DNA from: Bacteroidaceae bacterium
Lineage (GTDB): Bacteria; Bacteroidota; Bacteroidia; Bacteroidales; Bacteroidaceae
DNA: 64,000 nucleotides
Direction: 5' to 3'
Assembly: GCA_017416705.1 (NCBI GenBank)
Contig: JAFQBG010000003.1
Location: 124,001 to 188,000 of the forward strand
The notes below the pieces were generated by a model. The model had not been told where the DNA came from, made no database searches, and saw nothing but the letters and a program-made list of their open reading frames with translations. Of this stretch, positions 25,751 to 33,618 are shown one piece after another. The first letter of the stretch is position 1. Every line of letters starts with the position of its first letter. A program made the position numbers and the translations under genes.

Positions 25751-27193
25751 TTATCCAAAGAACCCTGTGCGGCCTATCATTATGATTGCGATGTATCCTA
25801 ATGTTATTGAGATAACGCCTATAATGATACCTACCACACACATCTGTGACGATTTTATTAGTCCGGTGGAGTAGGCTATGGCATTGGGCGGTGTGCTTAT
25901 GGGGAGTGCCATGGCAAAGGATGCTGCCAATGCAATTCCTATGAGCAATGTGCCTATGCCTCCGTATGCGTCGAGCATGGGCCCCATGCCTTTTCCTACG
26001 GCTGCCAATATGGGTACCATGAGTGCCGCCGCTGCCGAGTTCGATATGAACGTCGATAGCAGCCAACAGATTATTCCGCTACCTACCATCACTAACAATA
26101 CCGGCCATTGGTTGAATGGGATAGACTCTACAAGGGTTTTTGCAAGGCCTGTTTTGTCCATTCCCACGCCCAAGGCGAAGCCTCCGGCTACCATCCATAG
26201 AACTGCCCAGTCTATGTCTTTCAAATCTTTCGATTTTATTATACGGGTGAGGCTGAATACTCCCACCGGGATGAGTGCCACCACGTAGGAGTTTATTCCC
26301 ACCTGTTTTTCGAGCATCCATAGTAGTATGGTCACTGCAAGTGTTATGTATATGACGGTGGTTCTCCATCCCTTACGTGCGCCGCCGATGATTTTTAATT
26401 GTACGCTTTGGGCTCGGAACGGGTACATTTTGCTTAGCAGGAACCATGCTATTGTGAGTATTACAAGCATCAAGGGGGTCATAACCATCATCCATTCGTC
26501 AAATCCGATGCCTAAGTTCAGTCCCTCGCTGTTGTTAAGATAGCCCAATGCGATGCCGTTGGGCGGTGTGCCAATGGGGGTTGCCATACCGCCGATATTG
26601 GCACCTATGGGTATGGCCAAGGCAAGGGCGGTGCGTCCTCGCTCGTTGGCAGGCAACGATTTTAGCACCGGTGTGAGGAATGTAAGCATCATGGCGGCTG
26701 TGGCGGTGTTGCTCACAAACATCGAAAACACAGCTGTAACAAGTATAAAACCAAACAGAACTATCTTGGGCTTTGTGCCGAAGGGTTTCAGCATGGCCCT
26801 TGCAAGTGTTATGTCAACACCGCTTTTCGATGCCACAAGTGCCAAGATAAATCCTCCAAGGAAGAGCATCACTGTTTGGTCGGCAAATGTGGCCATGATG
26901 GTCTTGTAGCTAATAAGTTGCTCCTTGGGAATATCGTTTATGAGGATTTTTATTCCGCTGTTTGACACTGTCAGCAACATTATTACAATTATGAGCAGGG
27001 ATGTTGTCCATGCGGGAACAGCCTCCAAAATCCACATGGTGGCTGCAAAGACGAATATGGCTATGATGCGTTGTTGCAGAACTGTCAGGCCCTCTATTCC
27101 AAAAGCTTCGATGGGAAGGAACCATATAACGGATGTCAGTAACGCTACAAATAGTAGTTTGAATATTCTGGCATTCTTTCTGATAAATCTCAT
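25751..27193 (-). CDS. SLC13/DASS family sodium:carboxylate symporter
   Basis: The 480-residue inner-membrane protein has about 11 hydrophobic helices. It carries both SNT-type sodium-binding motifs of the divalent anion:Na+ symporter family: FVSNTATAAMMLTFL (about 152-166) and FISNSAAAALMVPIL (about 378-392). The N-terminal MWILEAVPAWTTSLLII is also typical. Likely substrates are C4-dicarboxylates such as succinate, but sulfate or citrate cannot be excluded. It heads a two-gene unit with the porin, behind a good promoter. Confidence 0.92.
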   Translation of the reverse strand: MRFIRKNARIFKLLFVALLTSVIWFLPIEAFGIEGLTVLQQRIIAIFVFAATMWILEAVPAWTTSLLIIVIMLLTVSNSGIKILINDIPKEQLISYKTIMATFADQTVMLFLGGFILALVASKSGVDITLARAMLKPFGTKPKIVLFGFILVTAVFSMFVSNTATAAMMLTFLTPVLKSLPANERGRTALALAIPIGANIGGMATPIGTPPNGIALGYLNNSEGLNLGIGFDEWMMVMTPLMLVILTIAWFLLSKMYPFRAQSVQLKIIGGARKGWRTTVIYITLAVTILLWMLEKQVGINSYVVALIPVGVFSLTRIIKSKDLKDIDWAVLWMVAGGFALGVGMDKTGLAKTLVESIPFNQWPVLLVMVGSGIICWLLSTFISNSAAAALMVPILAAVGKGMGPMLDAYGGIGTLLIGIALAASFAMALPISTPPNAIAYSTGLIKSSQMCVVGIIIGVISITLGYIAIIMIGRTGFFG

Positions 27194-27293
27194 AAATGTT
27201 TTAAGTAGGTTTGATTTGTTGTGTGGTTGTGTATAATCTATCTGTTTTTTTGTGCAAAAAACAGCTATTCCCCAATATGGGAAATAAATCGCA

Positions 27294-27324
27294 CGAAATT
27301 AACCTATTATGTTGAAACTATCAA
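27294..27324 (-). promoter_or_regulatory. Promoter of the SLC13-porin unit
   Basis: TTG (27324-27322), 20 bases and TAATTTCG (27301-27294) on the minus strand. The leader to the ATG at 27193 is about 95 nt. Confidence 0.6.
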
Positions 27325-27352
27325 AAAAAAAGAGAATAATTTCAAAAGACTC

Positions 27353-27406
27353 CCAATTATTTTGCGGGCATCGCCTGTATATGTTTGCCCGTATGCGAAT
27401 AATTGG
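27353..27406. other. Strong stem-loop between argD and the SLC13 gene
   Basis: CCAATTATT (27353-27361) pairs with AATAATTGG (27398-27406), and inside it GCGGGCA pairs with TGCCCGTATGC imperfectly. It lies upstream of the SLC13 promoter and beyond the argD terminator, with no gene assigned to it. Confidence 0.5.
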
Positions 27407-27443
27407 TGCGATGCTTGCCGGTTCTGTGTTTCCGGAATACTAA

Positions 27444-27474
27444 ATGGGCTGTGCTCTTTCGATGCACAGCCCAT
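27444..27474. terminator. Terminator of the arginine operon after argD
   Basis: ATGGGCTGTGC and its complement (11 bp) flank a 9-base loop immediately after the argD stop. Confidence 0.8.
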
Positions 27475-27478
27475 CGGT

Positions 27479-28603
27479 CTATTCTATTGTGTTTTTCAGA
27501 CGAGTGATAAATTCTTTTGCATCGTCTGTTGTGAGTGTGAGTGGCGGTAGCAGCCTTATGACATTTGTCCCGCTTACTCCGGTGAATACGTGTTCCTTGA
27601 ATAACAGATTTTGTCTTATCTCTTTTATTGGTTTGTCGAACTCCATGCCTATCATGAGGCCTTTGCCGCGTACCTCCTTTATACATTCTATTTTTTTGAG
27701 TTCTCTTATAAGGTACTCGCCTGTGGCATGGGCGTTCTCAATAAGTTTTTCGCTGTTCATGACGTCTATGACGCTTTGTGCTGCGGCGCATGCAAGGTGG
27801 TTGCCACCGAATGTGGTTCCAAGCTGTCCAGCCCAAGGGGTGAACATGGGGCTTATCAGTACGCAGCCTATTGGAAATCCGTTGCCTATTCCTTTGGCCA
27901 TTGTGATTATGTGGGGGCGCACATTGCTCCATTGGTGTGCAAAATATCGTCCGCTACGACCGCATCCGCTTTGTATCTCGTCCAGAATGAGTATGGTGCC
28001 GTTTTTCTCACATTCGACTTTCAGCTGTTGCAGAAAATCCTCGTTGGGTACTCTTATGCCACCCACTCCTTGTATGCCTTCTATTATGACTGCTGCCACA
28101 TCGCCTTTTGCAAGTTCGTTTCTGACGCTTTCTATGTCGCCCAATGCTATGTAGGTGGTGTGCCCGTTGTTGTTGATGGGGGCTATTATCTTGGGGTTGT
28201 GGGTCACTTCCACCGCCAACGATGTGCGACCATGAAAAGACTTCTCGAATGAAATGACCCTTGTGCGTCCTGTGTGGAACGAAGCAAGTTTCAGGGCGTT
28301 TTCGTTGGCTTCGGCACCCGAGTTTACAAAGAATGCGCTGTAATCCTCGTAGTTGCTTATCTTGCCAATGCTATGGGCCAACTGCTCTTGTAGCTTGTTT
28401 ACTACCGAGTTTGAGTAGAAGCCTAATTTTTTTACTTGCTCTTCTATGGCGTGCACATATTGCGGGTGACAATGTCCTATGGATATGACGGCATGTCCTC
28501 CGTATAGGTCGAGGTACTCTGTTCCTTTGTCGTCCCATACTTTGCATCCTTGTCCTCTTACTATGTTCACATCGAACAGCGGATATACGTTATATAGTTT
28601 CAT
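27479..28603 (-). CDS. argD: Acylornithine aminotransferase
   Basis: ArgD is a PLP-dependent class III aminotransferase that makes N-acyl-ornithine in arginine synthesis. The 374-residue protein shows GGHAVISIGHCHPQYVHAI near the N-terminus, FVNSGAEANENALKLA, the cofactor-contacting ILDEIQSGCGRSG, and the Schiff-base lysine in ITMAKGIGNGFPIGC. In Bacteroides the pathway uses N-succinyl intermediates, so this enzyme may act on N-succinylornithine; the sequence does not decide this. It lies 25 bases after argC and closes the operon. Confidence 0.95.
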   Translation of the reverse strand: MKLYNVYPLFDVNIVRGQGCKVWDDKGTEYLDLYGGHAVISIGHCHPQYVHAIEEQVKKLGFYSNSVVNKLQEQLAHSIGKISNYEDYSAFFVNSGAEANENALKLASFHTGRTRVISFEKSFHGRTSLAVEVTHNPKIIAPINNNGHTTYIALGDIESVRNELAKGDVAAVIIEGIQGVGGIRVPNEDFLQQLKVECEKNGTILILDEIQSGCGRSGRYFAHQWSNVRPHIITMAKGIGNGFPIGCVLISPMFTPWAGQLGTTFGGNHLACAAAQSVIDVMNSEKLIENAHATGEYLIRELKKIECIKEVRGKGLMIGMEFDKPIKEIRQNLLFKEHVFTGVSGTNVIRLLPPLTLTTDDAKEFITRLKNTIE

Positions 28604-28628
28604 TTGCCGGTTGTCTTTTATTGTTTTG

Positions 28629-29597
28629 TCAGAATGCCGATGGTTTCAGTTTCAGTCCTACGGTCTCTTCCAAGCCGAACAGCAGGTTCATGTTGTGTAC
28701 GGCTTGTCCGCTTGCTCCTTTCAGCAGGTTGTCTATGATGGATGTTATGAGCAATTTATCGCCGTGCTTTTCCAAATGTATCAGGCATTTGTTGGTGTTT
28801 ATTACCTCTTTCAAATTCAGTTGGCTTGGTACCACATGGGTGAATGAGTCGCGTTCATAGTAGCACTCGTATAGCTTGTATATGGTCTCTATGTCTAAAT
28901 GGCATTTTACGACGATGGTTGCAAATATGCCTCGCGGAAAATCTCCTCGGTAGGGGATGAAATCTATTTCTCCGTCAAAGTCGGGTTGCAACTGTTTTAT
29001 GCTTTGCATTATTTCGGGCACATGCTGATGCTCGAATGGCTTGTAGATGCTTATATTGTTGTTGCGCCAGCTGAAATGGGTGGTTGCCGATGGTTTTACG
29101 CCGGCTCCTGTGCTTCCTGTGATGGCATTGACCGATATGTCGCCTTTTAGCAGATGTTCTTTGGCAAGTGGCAGCAGGCCCAGCTCTATACATGTGGCGA
29201 AACAGCCGGGGTTGGCTACATAGCGGCTTTTGCAGGTGTTTCGTCTGTTCAGTTCGGGCAGTCCGTAGATGAAATCGTGCTCGTTGCTTTTTATTCTGTA
29301 ATCCATGGACAGGTCGATGACTTTCAGTTCGTCGGGTAGTTGATGGCTGTCGAGGAATTTACGTGTGTCGCCGTGGGCTGTGCAAAAGAATAGCAGGTCG
29401 ATGGCATCGAGTGCCAGCTCGTCGGTGAATGTAAGGTCGGTTTCGCCCAAAAGTCCGCAATGTACGTCGGTTATTTTGTTTCCGGCGTTGCTGCTGCTAT
29501 GCACAAAACATATTTCAACGTCGGGGTGGTCTATTAAAAGTCGCAGCAGTTCTCCGGCTGTATAGCCTGCTCCTCCAATTATTCCAACTTTTATCAT
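28629..29597 (-). CDS. argC: N-acyl-gamma-glutamyl-phosphate reductase
   Basis: ArgC reduces the acyl phosphate to the semialdehyde with NADPH. The 322-residue protein has the dinucleotide motif GIIGGAGYTAGELLRLL, the catalytic Cys132 in VANPGCFATCIELGLLPL, GSTGAGVKPS and the conserved KPFEHQHVPEI histidines. It is the short form of the family, usual in Bacteroidota. It lies between argG (13 bases) and argD (25 bases). Confidence 0.96.
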   Translation of the reverse strand: MIKVGIIGGAGYTAGELLRLLIDHPDVEICFVHSSSNAGNKITDVHCGLLGETDLTFTDELALDAIDLLFFCTAHGDTRKFLDSHQLPDELKVIDLSMDYRIKSNEHDFIYGLPELNRRNTCKSRYVANPGCFATCIELGLLPLAKEHLLKGDISVNAITGSTGAGVKPSATTHFSWRNNNISIYKPFEHQHVPEIMQSIKQLQPDFDGEIDFIPYRGDFPRGIFATIVVKCHLDIETIYKLYECYYERDSFTHVVPSQLNLKEVINTNKCLIHLEKHGDKLLITSIIDNLLKGASGQAVHNMNLLFGLEETVGLKLKPSAF

Positions 29598-29610
29598 AAT
29601 GGTTGTATTG

Positions 29611-30813
29611 TTATATTTTTTCGTCGGGATGGTTTGTGTAATATACTCTGAGTGGGGTGGATGTCACTTTTATAAATCCTTTTGCGTCGTCGGCTGTCCA
29701 GCCTTTTTGCATTTCGCCATATTCGCCGAATTTGCTCTTTACAAGGTCGTTGACGGATTCGACACCTACTGTCTCGAAATTTTTTGGCGATAGTTTAAGT
29801 ATCACTGTGCCGCTTACGTTGCGTTGCGAGTTTTGCAGCATGGCTTCTATGTCGCGCATTACCGGTTCCAGATATTGGCTCTCGTGCAGGAACATTCCAT
29901 ACCAGTTTGCGACTTGGTCTTTCCAATATTGCTGCCACTTGCTGAGGGTGTATTTTTCGAGGAAACGGTGTGCGCCTATTATGAGCATGGGGGCGGCGGC
30001 TTCGAAACCGACGCGTCCTTTTATGCCTATGATGGTGTCGCCAACGTGCATGTCGCGTCCTATGCCGTAGGGTGCACCTATCTCTTCTACTTTCTGAATG
30101 GCTTTTATGGGGTCGTCTATTCTTTGTCCGTTGACGGCTTTCAGTTCGCCCTCCTCGAATGTCAGACGCAGTTCCTCGCTTCCGTTTTTCTCTACCTGTT
30201 TCAGATAGGCGCTTTCAGGAAGTCCTTGTGCCGAGTCGAGTATCTCGCCGCCACAAATGGATGTGCCCCATATTCCTACGTTGTAGGAGTATTTCAGCTT
30301 GGCAAAATCGGCCGAGAAACCGTGCTCGTTAAGGTAATTTATCTCAAATTCGCGTGTGAGTGCCATGTCGCGTGTGAGGGTTATTATTTCAACGCCGGGC
30401 GCAAGCACCAAGAATGTCATGTCGAAACGTATCTGGTCGTTGCCGGCGCCTGTGGAGCCGTGTGCTATGGCCGAGGCTCCAATCTCGTTGGCATAACGGG
30501 CTATGGCGAGCGCTTGGAATATTCTTTCCGAGGATACCGAGATGGGGTATGTGCCGTTGCGCAGAACGTTGCCATATATCATGTAGCGAAGGCTTTTGTC
30601 GTAGTATTCGCGGGTGACATCGAGTGTCACATATTTTGTTGCTCCAAGCTTGTATGCGTTTTCTTCGTTTTGTTTCAGTTGTTCAGGGCTGAAACCGCCG
30701 GTGTTGGCGCATGCAGCATATACATCGTAGCCTTTTTCTTTTGCAAGGTACATTACGGTGAACGAGGTGTCTAAGCCTCCGCTGAATGCCACAACTACTT
30801 TTTTCTTGTCCAT
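29611..30813 (-). CDS. argG: Argininosuccinate synthase
   Basis: ArgG condenses citrulline and aspartate with ATP. The 400-residue protein has the N-type ATP pyrophosphatase loop AFSGGLDTSFT (about 9-19), AHGSTGAGNDQIRFD and GYTIGIKGRVGFEAAAP-type binding segments (DTIIGIKGRVGFEAAAP). It lies 25 bases after the GNAT gene and 13 before argC. The same operon lacks argH, which is at 63.4 kb. Confidence 0.97.
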   Translation of the reverse strand: MDKKKVVVAFSGGLDTSFTVMYLAKEKGYDVYAACANTGGFSPEQLKQNEENAYKLGATKYVTLDVTREYYDKSLRYMIYGNVLRNGTYPISVSSERIFQALAIARYANEIGASAIAHGSTGAGNDQIRFDMTFLVLAPGVEIITLTRDMALTREFEINYLNEHGFSADFAKLKYSYNVGIWGTSICGGEILDSAQGLPESAYLKQVEKNGSEELRLTFEEGELKAVNGQRIDDPIKAIQKVEEIGAPYGIGRDMHVGDTIIGIKGRVGFEAAAPMLIIGAHRFLEKYTLSKWQQYWKDQVANWYGMFLHESQYLEPVMRDIEAMLQNSQRNVSGTVILKLSPKNFETVGVESVNDLVKSKFGEYGEMQKGWTADDAKGFIKVTSTPLRVYYTNHPDEKI

Positions 30814-30838
30814 ATATGATATGTTGTTTTTTTATGGG

Positions 30839-31399
30839 TTATTTATCTGTCTTGTGCTTTTCGGGGTCGTATAGCATTGCTGTGCATATACAATAGCGCC
30901 TGTCTGTGCGCATCAGGACATCGTGGTTTACACAGCCTTGGCATCCCTTCCAGAATGCCTCGTCGTCGGTAAGTTCCGAGAATGGCACCGGTACGTATCC
31001 CAGTTCGGTGTTTATCTTCATTACGGCTCCGCCACTTGTCAAACCAAAAAGTTTTGCGTTGGGCCATTTCTCTCTCGATAGGTCGAATGCTCTTTTTTTA
31101 ATGCGTTTTGCCAAGCCATGACGACGGAATTTGTCGGCTACTATAAGGCCCGAGTTTGCAACATATTGTTTGTTTCCCCAGCTTTCTATGTAGCAGAATC
31201 CGGCAAATTCTTCATTGTGTAGTGCTATGACTGCCTTGCCCTCGCGCATTTTCTGGGCAACATATTCGTGGGTTCTTTTTGCTATACCGGTGCCACGTAC
31301 TTTGGCTGCGGCGCTTATAGTCTCTAATATCTCATCGACATATTTTTCGTGCGAGGCATCGGCTACCAATACTTTTATATCTTCTGATTTTATTTCCAT
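30839..31399 (-). CDS. GNAT acetyltransferase, candidate acylglutamate synthase
   Basis: This 186-residue GNAT protein has the acetyl-CoA-binding pattern GLIVADKFRRHGLAKRIKKRAFDLSRE (about 82-108). A Cys-rich C-terminus carries KGCQGCVNHDVLMRTDRRYCICTAMLYDP. It is located between argR and argG, as in other Bacteroidales. This points to the first step of arginine synthesis, acylation of glutamate; an N-acetyl- or N-succinyl-glutamate product is inferred from the operon only. The Cys cluster could bind a metal. Confidence 0.82.
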   Translation of the reverse strand: MEIKSEDIKVLVADASHEKYVDEILETISAAAKVRGTGIAKRTHEYVAQKMREGKAVIALHNEEFAGFCYIESWGNKQYVANSGLIVADKFRRHGLAKRIKKRAFDLSREKWPNAKLFGLTSGGAVMKINTELGYVPVPFSELTDDEAFWKGCQGCVNHDVLMRTDRRYCICTAMLYDPEKHKTDK

Positions 31400-31404
31400 T
31401 TGTG

Positions 31405-31887
31405 TCAGATGTTTGGAATTATTGTCCGCAGTGCTCTTAGCGTACTGCTTTTTGTGGCCTCTTCGGCAAGCACCATCATCACGGTGTCGTCACCGGCTAT
31501 TGTGCCGATGATTTCGGGGAAGTTATAGGCGTCTATATGATAGGCAAGGGTGCTTGCATAGCTTGGCCTTGTGCGTATAACTGCTATGTTACCCGAAAAT
31601 TGTATCGATAGGAAACCGTTTACCTCCTGCGGCGGGGTTATGGGACGCATCTCGGCTTCGCCTCCTTCGTGTCGATACTGATGAGGCCTTGTCAGTACGT
31701 ATCTGTATTTCCCTTGTACTCCAACGGTTTTTACTACGCGCAGCTGATGCAGGTCGCGCGAGAGTGTGGCCTGTGTCAGTTTGAAACCTTCCTTGGCTAA
31801 TTCGGCTAACAGCTCTTCTTGGCTGCTTACTTCTTGGGTCGATAATATCAGACGGATAGCGTCCAAACGTGAATTCTTAATTTTCAT
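31405..31887 (-). CDS. argR: Arginine repressor
   Basis: ArgR is a hexameric arginine-sensing repressor of arg genes. The 160-residue protein has an N-terminal winged helix (RLDAIRLILSTQEVSSQEELLAEL, TQATLSRDLHQLRVVK). The C-terminal arginine-binding core ends with the signature GTIAGDDTVMMVLAEE. It is first in the operon, 5 bases before the GNAT gene, so it is autoregulated in all likelihood. Several A/T-rich TTTGCA-type sites lie upstream near its promoter, possibly ARG boxes. Confidence 0.95.
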   Translation of the reverse strand: MKIKNSRLDAIRLILSTQEVSSQEELLAELAKEGFKLTQATLSRDLHQLRVVKTVGVQGKYRYVLTRPHQYRHEGGEAEMRPITPPQEVNGFLSIQFSGNIAVIRTRPSYASTLAYHIDAYNFPEIIGTIAGDDTVMMVLAEEATKSSTLRALRTIIPNI

Positions 31888-31918
31888 ACCATTTTATGTA
31901 TAATTATTCCTGTTTTTG

Positions 31919-31950
31919 CAAAAATAGATATAAAAAAATGATATTTGCAA
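31919..31950 (-). promoter_or_regulatory. Arginine operon promoter
   Basis: TTG (31950-31948), 21 bases and TATTTTTG (31926-31919) on the minus strand lie 32 bases before the argR ATG. Overlapping TTTGCA sequences may bind ArgR. Confidence 0.6.
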
Positions 31951-31994
31951 TAAAATTACACATTTTTTTGCTTTGCATGAATAAAATATTAAAT

Positions 31995-32028
31995 AAATAT
32001 GCAAGGCTGCATGCCGCCTTGCATATTT
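31995..32028. terminator. Terminator after ino1
   Basis: AAATATGCAAGGC and its complement (13 bp) flank an 8-base loop, 7 bases after the ino1 stop on the minus strand. Confidence 0.85.
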
Positions 32029-32035
32029 ATTGTTT

Positions 32036-33337
32036 TTAGTCGAGTTCTTGGTCGGCTTCGTATCCTGCTAATTCTCTTATTTTGTTTTTCAGCATGGCAA
32101 ACTGCTTGAACAGGTCGTGTACGGGTTTTTCGTTGTCGGCGTGCATGGGGGCTTTGCAGTAGAACGATAGGAAGTCCTGTATTCCGTATAGTCCGCTACG
32201 CAGTGCGATGTCGCTGAATAGTATCAGGTCGAGTGCTATGGGGGCTGCCAAAATAGAGTCGCGACATAGGAAGTTTACTTTTATTGTCATGGGGTATCCC
32301 ATCCAACCAAATATATCTATGTTGTCCCAACTCTCTTTTTCGTCGCCACGTGGGGGATAGTAGTTTATGCGTACTTTGTGGTATATGTCGGAGTATAGCT
32401 GGGGGTAGATGTCGCTGTCGAGAATGTTCTCTACTGCCGACATTTTGCTGCGTCGCTTGGTTTCGAAATTCTCGGGGGCATCCAATACTATGCCGTCGCG
32501 GTTGCCAAGTATATTTGTCGAGAACCAACCGGTAACACCAAGCTGGCGTGTGAAGAATGCCGGTGCAAGCACTGTTTTCATCATGGTTTGCCCGCTCTTG
32601 AAGTCTTTTCCCGATATGGGCATCTTGGTTTCGTTGGCAAGCTCCCACATGGCGGGAATGTCGATACATAGGTTGGGTGCACCCATTACAAAAGGACATC
32701 CTTCGCGCATTGCGGCGTAGGCGTAGCACATGCTGGGGGCTATGTGTTCTTTGTCGTCGGCTTTCATTGCTGCCTCGAACGACGATAGGCTGCCATGTAC
32801 TTTTTCGTCACGTGGTATATATTTCTCGGTGCTTGCTATCCATATCACGACAACGCGGTCGCAGTTGTTGGCCTCTTTGAAATGGCGTATATCCTTGCGC
32901 AATTCCTCGGTTTGCTCCCAACGTGTTGCCGGCTCCTTGACATTGGGGCCGTCGATGTTGGTTGCATAGCTCTTGTCGAATAGGGCTTTGTAGGGCTGTA
33001 TCTGTGTCAATTCGTCTTTTATGGGGTCGATGTCGGAACTGCGCAGTACGTTTGCTTTCACTGCGGCTTCGTATCCGTTGTCCTCGTATATGTCCCATGC
33101 TCCAAATACTATATCATGGAGTGGGGCTATGGGGAGTATGTGTTTTACCTCCTTGTATATTTTGTCGGAGCCTTTTCCCAAACGCATAATTCCTTCGCAG
33201 GCAAAAGAACCTATGGGCTTGGAGAGGCCTTTGCGTGACATCAAGACTCCTGCTATTGTTGTTGTGGTGACGGCGCCTAACCCGACGCACATTACGCCTA
33301 ATTTACCGTTTGATGGTTTTACCCTGTTCTCCTTCAT
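32036..33337 (-). CDS. ino1: Inositol-3-phosphate synthase
   Basis: Ino1 converts glucose-6-phosphate to myo-inositol-3-phosphate using bound NAD. The start MKENRVKPSNGKLGVMCVGLGAV was preferred over a Met four codons earlier, giving 433 residues. Signatures are GLGAVTTTTIAGV (NAD loop), GAPNLCIDIPAMWELA, ISGKDFKSGQTMMKTVLAP with the catalytic lysine region, and NILGNRDGIVLDAPENFETKRRSK. In Bacteroides, inositol phosphate feeds phosphatidylinositol and inositol sphingolipids. The partner genes of that pathway are not here. A full leader element lies directly upstream. Confidence 0.95.
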   Translation of the reverse strand: MKENRVKPSNGKLGVMCVGLGAVTTTTIAGVLMSRKGLSKPIGSFACEGIMRLGKGSDKIYKEVKHILPIAPLHDIVFGAWDIYEDNGYEAAVKANVLRSSDIDPIKDELTQIQPYKALFDKSYATNIDGPNVKEPATRWEQTEELRKDIRHFKEANNCDRVVVIWIASTEKYIPRDEKVHGSLSSFEAAMKADDKEHIAPSMCYAYAAMREGCPFVMGAPNLCIDIPAMWELANETKMPISGKDFKSGQTMMKTVLAPAFFTRQLGVTGWFSTNILGNRDGIVLDAPENFETKRRSKMSAVENILDSDIYPQLYSDIYHKVRINYYPPRGDEKESWDNIDIFGWMGYPMTIKVNFLCRDSILAAPIALDLILFSDIALRSGLYGIQDFLSFYCKAPMHADNEKPVHDLFKQFAMLKNKIRELAGYEADQELD

Positions 33338-33361
33338 GGCTGTTTGCAATTAGTTTTGCTT

Positions 33362-33556
33362 TTTAGAAGCAGTTTAATTTTTTAAAAATATTTTCTTGTC
33401 AGAAGCCATATCGTTTGTTTCGCTGTTTTTTATATTAAAAAATGTCTGTTTCTTCCTTTTTTTTGGTTGCATAGCTCGCTATGCGCCCTTTGAAAAATAA
33501 ATATCCTATTCTTGCTCTATAAAAAACTTGGCGATATAAATTTAAACAGCTTCTTA
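33362..33556 (-). repeat. Leader element copy A (upstream of ino1)
   Basis: Full-length copy. The ends TTTAGAAGCAGTTTAATTTT and ATAAATTTAAACAGCTTCT are inverted repeats. The inside has AGAAGCCATATCGTTTGTTT, a perfect hairpin GCATAG-CTCG-CTATGC, and CTTGGCGATATAAATTT. The gene-proximal end lies 24 bases from the chosen ino1 start (12 from the earlier Met). Confidence 0.85.
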
Positions 33557-33618
33557 TTATTAAGGATAGTTTCTGCTTTTAACAAAAAATATATCTTTTT
33601 TGTTCTATTTTATTTTAA

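Noticed and set aside
29824-30774. Open frame of 316 codons antisense to argG
   Set aside because: Fully covered by argG, which has clear motifs; the frame has the Phe/Cys/Tyr-rich look of a shadow.
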